A DNA stretch of 64,000 nucleotides, from NCBI RefSeq assembly GCF_016836705.1, contig NZ_JAFCGY010000013.1:1-64000 (forward strand), written 5' to 3'. Source of the stretch: Mesorhizobium caraganae. GTDB lineage: Bacteria; Pseudomonadota; Alphaproteobacteria; Rhizobiales; Rhizobiaceae. How positions within the stretch are numbered: position 1 is the first letter of the stretch; every line of letters starts with the position of its first letter. The notes under the pieces were generated by a model. It was not told the DNA's origin. It worked only from the letters and a program-made list of their open reading frames with translations, and did not search any database. Below, piece by piece: positions 8,447-17,300 of the stretch. A program made the translations under genes and the position numbers.

Positions 8447-10771
8447 ATGGAAGGCGAGAACAAGAAAACGGCACGTTCGGACCTCGACGAAGCCGCCCTC
8501 TACTTCCACAAGCATCCAAGACCGGGAAAGCTCGAAATCCAGGCAACCAAGCCGCTCGGCAACCAGCGCGACCTGGCGCTGGCCTATTCGCCCGGTGTCG
8601 CCGCACCCTGCCTTGAAATCCGCGACAATCCGGCGACCGCCGCCGACTATACGGCGCGCGCCAATCTGGTCGGCGTCGTCTCCAACGGCTCGGCCGTGCT
8701 CGGCCTCGGCAATATCGGCCCGCTCGCCTCCAAGCCGGTGATGGAAGGCAAGGCGGTGCTGTTCAAGAAATTCGCCGGGATCGACGTCTTCGACATCGAG
8801 ATCGACGCGCCCGGCATCGAGCGCATGGTCGAGACGATCGCCGCACTGGAACCGACCTTCGGCGGCATCAACCTCGAGGACATCAAGGCGCCGGAATGTT
8901 TTGAGGTCGAGGAACAACTGAAGGCCCGGATGGGCATACCGGTGTTCCACGACGACCAGCATGGCACCGCCATCATCGTCGCCGCCGCCGTGCTCAACGG
9001 GCTGGAGTTCGCCGGCAAGACCATTTCGGACATCAAGATCGTCACCTCCGGCGCGGGTGCTGCGGCGCTCGCCTGCCTCAACCTGCTGGTCTCGCTCGGC
9101 GCCAAGGTCGAAAACATCTGGGTCACCGACCGTTTCGGCGTCGCCTACAAGGGCCGCACTGACGAGATGGACCGCTGGAAAGACCCCTATGTGAAGGATA
9201 CCGAGGCGCGCACGCTGGCGGACGTGATCCCGGGCGCCGACGTCTTCCTCGGCCTGTCGGCCGCCGGCGTGCTGAAGCCGGAACTGCTTGCACATATGGC
9301 GCCGAAGCCGCTGATCCTGGCGCTGGCCAACCCCAATCCCGAGATCATGCCGGAGGCGGCGCGCGCGGCCCGGCCGGACGCGATGATCTGCACCGGCCGC
9401 TCCGATTTTCCCAATCAGGTCAACAACGTACTGTGCTTTCCTTACATCTTCCGCGGCGCGCTGGACTGCGGCGCCAGCGCCATCAATGAGGAGATGAAGA
9501 TGGCAGCGGTCAGGGCGATCGCGGCGCTTGCCCGCGAAGAGCCGTCCGACGTTGCGGCGCGCGCCTACTCCGGCGAGACGCCGATCTTCGGGCCGGATTT
9601 CCTGATCCCCTCGCCCTTCGACCCGCGCCTGATCCTGCGCATCGCGCCGGCAGTGGCAAAAGCCGCCTGCGACACCGGCGTCGCGACAAGGCCGATCACC
9701 GACTTCGCCGCCTATATCGACCAGCTCAACCGCTTCGTCTTCCGCTCCGGCCTGGTGATGAAGCCGGTGTTTTCCTCGGCCAAGGCGTCGACCGCCAAGC
9801 GCGTCATCTACGCCGATGGCGAGGATGAGCGCGTGCTGCGCGCAGCCCAGGTGGTGCTGGAGGAAGGCATCGCCGAACCGATCCTGATCGGCCGCCCGCA
9901 TGTCATCGAGGTCAGGCTGAAGCGCTATGGCCTGCGCATCAAGCCGGGCGTCGATTTCGGCCTGATCAACCCGGAGGACGATCCGCGCTACCGCCACTAT
10001 GTTGACCTTTTGATCGAGCTCGCCGGCCGGCGCGGGGTGACGACGGAGGCGGCGCGCACCATGGTGCGCACCGACAATACGGTGATCGCAGCGCTTGCCC
10101 TCAAACGCGGCGATGCCGACGCCATGGTCTGCGGGCTCGAAGGCCGTTTCGAGCGGCATCTGCGCAATGTGACGCTGGTCATCGGCGCGCGCCCCGGCGT
10201 CAAGGACCGCGATCTGTCGACGCTGTCGATGCTGATCTCGCAGCGCGGCATCATCTTCCTGACCGACACCCATGTCTCGGTCGACCCGACGGCGGAAGAG
10301 ATCGCCGAAATGACCATCCTGGCGGCGGAGGAAATTCAACGCTTCGGCATCGAGCCCAAGGCAGCGCTGCTCTCGCATTCGGATTTCGGCTCGCGCGATT
10401 CCCCCAGCGCCCTGAAGATGCGGCAGGCGGCGGCAATCCTGGCGCGCGTTGCGCCCGACCTGCAATGCGACGGCGAAATGCATGCCGACACCGCTCTGTC
10501 GGAGCATCTTCGCCAGCGCGTCTATCCGCATTCGCGTCTGAAAGGCGAGGCCAATCTGCTGGTGTTCCCGAACCTCGATTCCGCCAACATCACGCTCAGC
10601 GCGCTGCGGACGATGATGGATGCGCTGCATGTCGGACCGATCCTGCTCGGCACCGACAAGCCAGCGCATATCTTGACGCCGTCGGTCACCTCGCGTGGCG
10701 TCGTCAACATGACGGCGCTGGCGGTGGTCGAGGCGGCGCACAAGGCGCAGGCGGTGGTTGATTTCGGCTGA
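8447..10771 (+). CDS. maeB: NADP-dependent malic enzyme (malic + phosphotransacetylase-like domains)
   Basis: 774 aa, the length expected for the MaeB type. Residues 1 to about 430 are the malic enzyme half: DLALAYSPGVAAPC near the start, the divalent-metal region FHDDQHGTA, and a nucleotide-binding GAGAAALACL loop. Residues from about 440 are a phosphotransacetylase-like domain, which in this family is regulatory and binds acetyl-CoA. The enzyme decarboxylates malate to pyruvate with NADP. In rhizobia the NADP enzyme (Tme) accompanies the NAD enzyme (Dme); which paralog this is cannot be settled without comparison. GAGGGAG lies about eight bases before the ATG. Monocistronic in appearance. 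Confidence 0.95.
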   Translation: MEGENKKTARSDLDEAALYFHKHPRPGKLEIQATKPLGNQRDLALAYSPGVAAPCLEIRDNPATAADYTARANLVGVVSNGSAVLGLGNIGPLASKPVMEGKAVLFKKFAGIDVFDIEIDAPGIERMVETIAALEPTFGGINLEDIKAPECFEVEEQLKARMGIPVFHDDQHGTAIIVAAAVLNGLEFAGKTISDIKIVTSGAGAAALACLNLLVSLGAKVENIWVTDRFGVAYKGRTDEMDRWKDPYVKDTEARTLADVIPGADVFLGLSAAGVLKPELLAHMAPKPLILALANPNPEIMPEAARAARPDAMICTGRSDFPNQVNNVLCFPYIFRGALDCGASAINEEMKMAAVRAIAALAREEPSDVAARAYSGETPIFGPDFLIPSPFDPRLILRIAPAVAKAACDTGVATRPITDFAAYIDQLNRFVFRSGLVMKPVFSSAKASTAKRVIYADGEDERVLRAAQVVLEEGIAEPILIGRPHVIEVRLKRYGLRIKPGVDFGLINPEDDPRYRHYVDLLIELAGRRGVTTEAARTMVRTDNTVIAALALKRGDADAMVCGLEGRFERHLRNVTLVIGARPGVKDRDLSTLSMLISQRGIIFLTDTHVSVDPTAEEIAEMTILAAEEIQRFGIEPKAALLSHSDFGSRDSPSALKMRQAAAILARVAPDLQCDGEMHADTALSEHLRQRVYPHSRLKGEANLLVFPNLDSANITLSALRTMMDALHVGPILLGTDKPAHILTPSVTSRGVVNMTALAVVEAAHKAQAVVDFG

Positions 10772-11019
10772 GCCCCTCAGGCAGGCGCGAAGCGGTAATC
10801 GTGGTCATGCCAGGTCCCAGGGGCATTCCTGGATCGAGGGATAATTCCAGGGCGATTGCGCCTTTTCATGCAGCGACGGAGATCGCCCAGTTGCCGCCTT
10901 ATCCCAACCCCTTGTGCACCGCGTCTATGGGCTAAGACCATCTTTGGTTGTAGATTGAGGGAACGGTTAACCGCGAATCCGGTAGCATCGCGACAGGCAG
11001 GCAAGCAGGGTCTCTGGCA

Positions 11020-12225
11020 ATGACGGGCGGCGGAAGGTGGAAGCTGACGCACATGGCTGCGCTGCTTGGCGCGCTAGTGCTTTCGGCCGTCGCCACCACT
11101 GAGCCGCAAGCCGCTTCGCGCGTCTGCCGGCAGCTTGAAGCCGAGCTTGCTTCTGCATCCAATGGCGGCGGCAAGTCCGGCATGGTGCGGAAATATGACA
11201 ACGCCATCGCCCGCCAGCGCGAGCAGCTCGACAAGGTGCGCGGCCGCGCGAGCGATGCGAATTGCGGCTTTTCGCTGTTTTCGCGCAACGTCAGCGAATG
11301 CGCAGCCCTCAACAGATCCATCGATCGCATGAACGCCAATCTCGACGCGCTGCAAGCCAAGCGCGCTCAGCTTGCCGGAGGCGGCTCGCTGCGCGACCGC
11401 GGCCGCATCCTGGACGCGCTCGACGCCAATGGCTGCCGCGACGAGCCGGTTGCGCCGCGCCGGCAGGAGCCGGTGCAGGAAGCCAGCCGCGAACCGGATG
11501 ACGGCAACCTGTTCGACCAGCTTTTCGGCGGTAACCGGCAGGTCGACACGCTTGACGAGCCCGACGATCCCGACGAGGAGCGCAATGTGCGCCGCGTGCT
11601 CAACCAGCCCGGCGTTCCGGATTTCCCGGCGGTCGGCGGCGAGTTCCATACGAGCTGCGTGCGCACCTGCGACGGCTATTTCTTCCCGATGTCGAATTCG
11701 GCCTCGCTCGGCGATTTCGAGCGCGACCAGAAGAATTGCGAATCGAGCTGCCCCGGCACCGAGATGCAGGTGTTCTATTCAAGCGGCATGGATGACGATT
11801 CGGCCAACATGACCTCGTCGGTAACCGGCAGGCCCTACAGCGAATTGCCAACGGCCTATCTCTACAAACAGCCCAACATGTCGCGGCCGCCGGCCTGCGG
11901 CTGCAATGCGCAGGCTGGAAATTTCGAGATCATCGGCGGCAACCCGCCACCGCCCGAGCAATCGCAGCCTGATGTTGAGACGACGCCCTTCATTCCGCTG
12001 CCGGCGGCAAAGCCCGATCCGGGCGCCGATCCGGAGACACTGGCCAACATGCAAGGCGGGCTCGACCGCGACGCCATCAAGCGCCTTGCCGTCAAGCCTG
12101 TGGTGTCGCCAGTGTCGCTGATCCCGCCAGACCAGCGCAAGGTCAGGGTCGTCGGGCCAGCGTTCCTTCCCGACCCAGCAGCGGCAATAGATCTGCAAGC
12201 TCCGGCCCGGAAGCAAGTCCGGTAA
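11020..12225 (+). CDS. DUF2865 domain-containing protein, secreted
   Basis: 401 aa with an N-terminal hydrophobic segment (AALLGALVLSAVATTEPQAAS) that looks like a cleavable signal. The mature part has conserved cysteines in pairs (FHTSCVRTCDGYFFP, NCESSCPGTEM, PPACGCNAQ), matching the DUF2865 family of Rhizobiales, probably disulfide-bonded in the periplasm. No function is known. The N-terminal third is basic and alanine-rich with coiled-coil character; the C-terminal quarter is proline-rich. The final 83 bases overlap the 3' end of the convergent gltX. Confidence 0.82.
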   Translation: MTGGGRWKLTHMAALLGALVLSAVATTEPQAASRVCRQLEAELASASNGGGKSGMVRKYDNAIARQREQLDKVRGRASDANCGFSLFSRNVSECAALNRSIDRMNANLDALQAKRAQLAGGGSLRDRGRILDALDANGCRDEPVAPRRQEPVQEASREPDDGNLFDQLFGGNRQVDTLDEPDDPDEERNVRRVLNQPGVPDFPAVGGEFHTSCVRTCDGYFFPMSNSASLGDFERDQKNCESSCPGTEMQVFYSSGMDDDSANMTSSVTGRPYSELPTAYLYKQPNMSRPPACGCNAQAGNFEIIGGNPPPPEQSQPDVETTPFIPLPAAKPDPGADPETLANMQGGLDRDAIKRLAVKPVVSPVSLIPPDQRKVRVVGPAFLPDPAAAIDLQAPARKQVR

Positions 12226-13516
12226 GCGCCAGCCTCAGCGGCATGAACAGCGCCTTGCCCTTGCGGCCGCTGGCTTCCCTGATCCTGGCCGTCCAGTCCT
12301 TCCAGACAGTGCCGGTCCATGGCTCTTCCGGCAACAGGTCGAAGGCCTGCTGCAGGAAGTCTCGATCCTCATCGGAAAATTCCGGCGCCGGCTGCGGCCC
12401 GTCGGCAAGGATACGCCACCAGCCGACCGCATCGCTCAGCCGGTCGAGATTGCCGCGCACCGCCAGCCAGAAAGGCTCGGCCTTGTCGCCGGAGATGCCG
12501 AGCACGATCAGCCGGTCCTGCGCCTCGGCGAATGGCATGTGGTGCATGAGCGCCCGGTTGAGCACGAACAGCTCGTCCGGGTCGAATTTTGCCGCCGATT
12601 TCGAGGTGGCCGCAGGGTCGAAGCGCTCGGCCAGTGCCGGCATGTCATACATGGCGGCGACATTTTCCGAGGTGCCGACGAGCACGGCGAGCGAAGCGAC
12701 CGCCATGGGTTCAATGCCGTCTTCGCGCAGGCTTTCGATCGACAGCGCACCGCTGCGCTTCGACAGGCCCTCGCCCGAGGCCGTGGTCAGTAGATTGTGG
12801 TGGCCGAAGACCGGCGGCTCGGCGCCCAGCGCCTTGAACAGCGCGATCTGCACGCCGGTATTGGTGACATGGTCGTCGCCGCGGATGATGTGGCTGACCC
12901 CCATATCGATGTCGTCCACCACCGAAGGCAGCGTGTAGAGATAGGTGCCGTCCTCGCGCCGCAGCACCGGATCGGAGAGCGACGCCAAATCGACGGTTTC
13001 CTCGCCGCGTACGAGATCGTTCCAGTGGATTTCGGTGCGTTCCGGCTGCAGCGGGTCGCTGGTGAAATTGGGCAGCAGGAAGCGCCAGTGCGGCCGGCGG
13101 CCATCCGACCGGTACTCGGCGATCTGTTGCTGTGAAAGCGTCAGCGCCTCGCGGCCATAGACCGGCGGCAAGCCGCGCGTGCGGCGCACCTTGCGGCGCA
13201 GGTCGAGCTCTTCGGGGGTTTCGTAGCAGGGATAAAGCACGCCGGCCGCCTGCAGCCGTTCAACCACCGCATCATAAGCCTCGAAGCGCCGCGACTGGTA
13301 TTCGGTGGCGTCGGGGAAAATTCCCAGCCAGTGCAGATCATAGAGAATGGCGTCGGAAAATTCCTGCTTCGAGCGGGCAATGTCGGTGTCGTCGAAGCGC
13401 TGGATGAAACGGCCCTTGTTGTTCATTGCAAACAGCCAGTTGAACAAGGCGGTGCGGGCATTGCCGATATGAATGCGGCCGGTTGGTGAGGGGGCAAAAC
13501 GGACGGTAACTGTCAT
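12143..13516 (-). CDS. gltX: Glutamate--tRNA ligase
   Basis: 457 aa class I aminoacyl-tRNA synthetase. The HIGH-type signature is PSPTGRIHIGNARTALFNW at the N terminus and the KMSKS-type loop is LSKRSGAL in the middle. It charges tRNA-Glu and, in bacteria lacking GlnRS, also supplies the misacylated tRNA-Gln for GatCAB. Rhizobia commonly carry two gltX genes; the shorter sequence and the divergent KMSKS loop fit the second copy, but this is not proven. The stop codon lies inside the convergent DUF2865 gene. Confidence 0.93.
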   Translation of the reverse strand: MTVTVRFAPSPTGRIHIGNARTALFNWLFAMNNKGRFIQRFDDTDIARSKQEFSDAILYDLHWLGIFPDATEYQSRRFEAYDAVVERLQAAGVLYPCYETPEELDLRRKVRRTRGLPPVYGREALTLSQQQIAEYRSDGRRPHWRFLLPNFTSDPLQPERTEIHWNDLVRGEETVDLASLSDPVLRREDGTYLYTLPSVVDDIDMGVSHIIRGDDHVTNTGVQIALFKALGAEPPVFGHHNLLTTASGEGLSKRSGALSIESLREDGIEPMAVASLAVLVGTSENVAAMYDMPALAERFDPAATSKSAAKFDPDELFVLNRALMHHMPFAEAQDRLIVLGISGDKAEPFWLAVRGNLDRLSDAVGWWRILADGPQPAPEFSDEDRDFLQQAFDLLPEEPWTGTVWKDWTARIREASGRKGKALFMPLRLALTGLASGPELADLLPLLGREGTLARRP

Positions 13517-13634
13517 AGGCGGGGCGTAACGGATGCTCTCAGAATTGACAAGACGCGCCCCCGCGCGACGCGCAAGACATAATGCACGCCAGCTAAAATG
13601 AAAAGGCCGCGAACGGCGGGCCGGCAGCCAGCAA

Positions 13635-13769
13635 TCACCCCTCGCCGCGACGCCAGCCCAGGCGCGTCGAGATGCGGCTGGCGCTTTGCCTGACCAGAGC
13701 GGTCAGATCGGGGTCTTTCTGCCTGAGCTTCAGGTCGGGCACGACGATCGAGATCGTCGCCAAGCGAAT
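13635..13769 (-). pseudogene. Possible remnant of an IclR-family regulator (C-terminal end only)
   Basis: The minus-strand frame ending at 13635 encodes about 44 residues beginning ATISIVVPDLKLRQ and ending RISTRLGWRRGEG. Spacing and residues resemble the last strand and helix of IclR effector domains, where a hydrophobic AISV strand is followed by a helix ending in IS-x-x-LG. Upstream of it the frame has no resemblance to the rest of an IclR protein and no helix-turn-helix. I read it as the tail of a decayed gene. The match is by eye and the piece is short. Confidence 0.4.
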
Positions 13770-13795
13770 TCTGCCCAGGTGGTTTTCTGTCCCCG

Positions 13796-13804
13796 TTATC
13801 CACA
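13796..13804 (+). promoter_or_regulatory. DnaA-box-like 9-mer
   Basis: TTATCCACA matches the DnaA-box consensus exactly. It stands alone, about 540 bases before nrdJ. In E. coli DnaA regulates nrdAB, which makes a site in the control region of the only ribonucleotide reductase in this window suggestive, but a single 9-mer can occur by chance. Confidence 0.3.
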
Positions 13805-14059
13805 TATGTGACACACAAGATGTTGGGGTCACAAAAGCTACGTAAACGAATCCTTGACGACGCAAACCGAGTCGCCTTTTATGTGCCATGTGCTCTTGTT
13901 GAGGGCGCGACCGGAGAGTTTCGAGCCCGGTCTTTTTTCCCGGATTTTGTGCGTTTTTGCCCAGATTTCCGCCTGTTTACGAGGCTGGCGGAAGCGTTGG
14001 GACCGTGGGGCTTGGGTGACGAAAGGGAGAATTGTCGGACTGGAAAAAATCATCTGTTA

Positions 14060-14075
14060 ACACTATATTTAGTGT
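14060..14075 (+). promoter_or_regulatory. NrdR box 1 (nrdJ control region)
   Basis: ACACTATATTTAGTGT is a near-perfect palindrome that differs from the published NrdR consensus (acaCwAtATaTwGtgt) at one position. NrdR is the ATP/dATP-sensing repressor of ribonucleotide reductase genes. The AT-rich box may overlap a promoter -10 region; transcription starting just after it would give a leader of about 260 bases before nrdJ. Confidence 0.75.
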
Positions 14076-14107
14076 TTGCAGGCAGTCTCGACGCTAGATA
14101 ATGTGAA

Positions 14108-14280
14108 CCTCCCTCGAACGAGGGAATCGATCAAAGTTTCAGTTGAGGACCCGGAAGGGTCGGTCTGCAGCCCGGGCAAACGCTGGGAAGGCGTATTGCT
14201 GTCTGCATGCTGGCACTTGCGAAAAAGGAGAGTGCCGGCGCTGCTTGCAATGCCGGCAAACGGCGGACTGCGTTTTTCAG
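14108..14280 (+). ncRNA. Hairpin-rich leader or small RNA upstream of nrdJ (candidate)
   Basis: Between the two NrdR-like boxes the sequence can fold into several hairpins. These include CCCTC/GAGGG with a GAAC loop, GACCC/GGGTC closing a GGAA tetraloop, GGCACT/AGTGCC, and GCCGGC/GCCGGC. The last two share the GCC at about 14233-14235, so they cannot both form fully. A short stem followed by CGTTTTTC (about 14257-14277) is terminator-like. No B12 box or other recognised cobalamin riboswitch core was found. It could be a 5' leader of nrdJ or an independent small RNA. Confidence 0.4.
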
Positions 14281-14308
14281 CTTGTGGGGCAGAAATCCCT
14301 GGGGAAAA

Positions 14309-14324
14309 GCGCTATATATAGACA
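14309..14324 (+). promoter_or_regulatory. NrdR box 2-like site adjoining the nrdJ ribosome site
   Basis: The ten-base core CTATATATAG matches the centre of the NrdR consensus; the outer bases (gcg and aca) do not complete the palindrome. It lies 249 bases downstream of box 1 and just before the AAAGGGA ribosome site of nrdJ. Natural NrdR boxes usually lie one or a few helical turns apart, so this spacing is unusual. It may mark a second promoter. Confidence 0.5.
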
Positions 14325-14339
14325 AAAGGGACCGGACCA

Positions 14340-17300
14340 ATGCGCATCGAGCGTCGCTTCACCAAGCCAGGACAATCAGCCTATGCGGAGATCGAATTCC
14401 GCAAGGCGCTTTCGGAGATTAAGAATCCGGATGGCTCGGTGGTGTTCCGTCTCGATAACATCGATGTGCCGGCGCAATTCTCGCAAGTTGCCGCCGACAT
14501 CCTGGCGCAGAAGTATTTCCGCAAGGCCGGCGTGCCTGCGCGCCTGAAGAAGGTCGAGGAGAACGACGTCCCCTCCTTCCTGTGGCGCTCTGTCGCCGAT
14601 GAGGCCGAACTGGCGAAGCTGCCCGAGGCCGAGCGCTACGGTTCCGAGATCGACGCCCGCCAGGTGTTCGACCGGCTGGCCGGCACCTGGACCTACTGGG
14701 GCTACAAGGGCGGCTACTTCAAGTCGGAAGACGACGCTCTCGCCTTCCGCGACGAGCTTGCCTACATGCTGGCCACCCAGCGTGTGGCGCCGAACTCGCC
14801 GCAATGGTTCAACACCGGCCTGCACTGGGCGTACGGCATCGATGGTCCGAGCCAGGGCCACTATTATGTCGACCCGTTCACCGGTAAGCTGACCAAGTCG
14901 AAATCCTCCTACGAGCATCCGCAGCCGCATGCCTGCTTCATCCAGGGCGTGCAGGACGATCTCGTCAACGAAGGCGGCATCATGGACCTTTGGGTGCGCG
15001 AAGCGCGCCTGTTCAAATACGGCTCGGGCACGGGCTCCAACTTCTCGCTGCTGCGCGGCGAAGGCGAAAAGCTGTCGGGCGGCGGCCGCTCGTCCGGCCT
15101 GATGAGCTTCCTCAAGATCGGCGACCGCGCGGCGGGCGCCATCAAGTCGGGCGGCACGACGCGTCGCGCGGCGAAAATGGTCATTGTCGACGCCGACCAT
15201 CCCGATATCGAGGAATTCATCGACTGGAAGGTCAATGAAGAGCAGAAGGTCGCCTCGCTGGTGACCGGCTCCAAGATCGTCAAGAAGCATCTCGAAGCGA
15301 TCATGAAGGCCTGCATCAATTGCGAAGGCAATGCCGACGATTGCTTCGACCCGGCGCTCAACTCCGCCCTGAAGCGCGAGATCAAGGCGGCCAAGAAGTC
15401 TGCGGTGCCGGAGAACTACATCTACCGCGTCATCCAGTTCGCCAAGCAGGGCTACAGCTCGATGTCGTTCAAGACCTACGACACCGACTGGGACTCTGAC
15501 GCCTACCTGACCGTCTCCGGCCAGAACTCCAACAATTCGGTGTCACTGAAGGACAATTTCCTGCGCGCCGTCGAGGACGACGCCGACTGGCACCTGACCG
15601 CCCGCAAGGACGGCAAGGTGCTGAAGACGCTCAAGGCACGCGACCTCTGGGAAAAGATCGGCTACGCCGCCTGGGCGTCGGCTGACCCGGGCCTGCATTT
15701 CAACACGACGATGAACGACTGGCACACCTGCGCTTCGGCCGGTGCGATCCGGGCCTCCAACCCGTGCTCGGAATACATGTTCCTCGACGACACGGCCTGT
15801 AACCTCGCCTCGATCAACCTGCTCCCCTACCGCAACGCCGACGGCACGATCGACATCGCCGCCTATGAGCACACGGTGCGGCTGTGGACCGTCGTCCTCG
15901 AAATCTCGGTGATGATGGCGCAGTTCCCGTCGAAGGAGATCGCCAAGCAGTCCTACGAATACCGCACGCTCGGCCTCGGCTACGCCAACATTGGCGGCCT
16001 ACTGATGACGTCGGGCATTCCCTATGACTCCGACGAGGGCCGCGCCATCTGCGCCGCGCTCACCGCAATCATGACCGGCGTTGCCTACGCCACCTCGGCC
16101 GAGATGGCTGGTGAACTCGGCGCCTTTGCCGACTACGACCGCAATGCCCAGAACATGCTGCGCGTGATGCGCAACCATCGCCGCGCTGCCTATGGCGAAA
16201 AGGGCGGCTACGAGAAGCTCGCCGTCAATCCGGTGCCGCTGGTCGCTTCCGACCTGAAGCAGCAGGATCTGGCCGTTCACGCCAAGGCCGCCTGGGATCG
16301 CGCCATCGAACTCGGCGAAGAGCATGGCTACCGCAATGCGCAGGCGACCGTGATCGCGCCGACCGGCACGATCGGCCTGGTCATGGATTGCGACACCACT
16401 GGCATCGAGCCCGACTTCGCCCTGGTGAAGTTCAAGAAGCTCGCCGGCGGCGGCTATTTCAAGATCATCAACCGCGCCGTGCCGGAAGCGCTACGCACGC
16501 TGGGCTATTCCGAGAGCCAGATCGCCGAGATCGAGGCCTATGCGGTCGGCCACGGCAACATGAACCAGGCGCCGGCGGTCAACCCCGGCTCGCTCAAGGC
16601 GAAGGGTTTTACCGATGAGAAGATCGCCGCGCTCAACGCAGCGCTGAAGTCGGCCTTCGACATCAAGTTCGTCTTCAACCAGTGGACGCTTGGCGCCGAC
16701 TGGGTGAAGGAGACTTTCGGCTTCACCGACGAGCAGCTCAACGACTTCTCGTTCGAGATGCTGCCGGCGCTGGGCTTCTCGAAGAAGGACATCGAAGCCG
16801 CCAACATCCATGTCTGCGGTGCGATGACGCTGGAAGGCGCGCCCTTCCTCAAGCCCGAGCACCTCGCCGTGTTCGATTGCGCGAGCCCCTGCGGCAAGAT
16901 CGGCAAGCGTTCGCTTTCGATCAACAGCCACATCCAGATGATGGCGGCCGCACAGCCCTTCATCTCGGGCGCCATCTCCAAGACCATCAACATGCCCAAC
17001 GATGCGACGGTGGAAGACGCCAAGGGCGCCTACATGTTGTCGTGGAAGCTGGCGCTGAAGGCCAATGCGCTTTACCGCGACGGCTCGAAACTGTCGCAGC
17101 CGCTGAACTCCTCGCTGCTCGCCGATGGCGAGGAGGACGAGGACGATGCGGTCGAGCAGCTGATCGCAGCACCGGCGGCAGCGCGCGCGGCGCAGATCAC
17201 CGAGCGGATCGTCGAGCGCATCATCGAGCGCGTGTCGCGCGAGCAGGAAAAGCTGCCGGGACGCCGCAAGGGCTACACCCAGAAGGCCAAGATCGGTGGC

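Larger units (their letters stand above)
13517..14339. other. Gene-free 820-bp region upstream of nrdJ
   Basis: No intact gene is supported here. From left to right it holds a probable IclR-family C-terminal remnant (13635-13769, minus), a DnaA-box-like 9-mer at 13796-13804, an NrdR-box-like palindrome at 14060-14075, a hairpin-rich stretch at 14108-14280, and a second NrdR-box-like core at 14309-14324. Short open frames in it overlap each other in both directions and show no family resemblance apart from the remnant. Confidence 0.7.

Noticed and set aside
8045..10741. 898-codon open frame antisense to maeB
   Set aside because: Low-complexity, Arg/His/Asp-rich product mirrored from GC-rich maeB codons; no family features, and maeB is certain.
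10772..11019. Small gene on the minus strand between maeB and the DUF2865 gene
   Set aside because: Frames are short, without ribosome site or family; the CCAGG/CCTGG hairpin near 10820 is weak.
14060..14339. Cobalamin riboswitch upstream of nrdJ
   Set aside because: Looked for the B12 box and the conserved core; neither is visible, so it is only listed as an unassigned structured leader.
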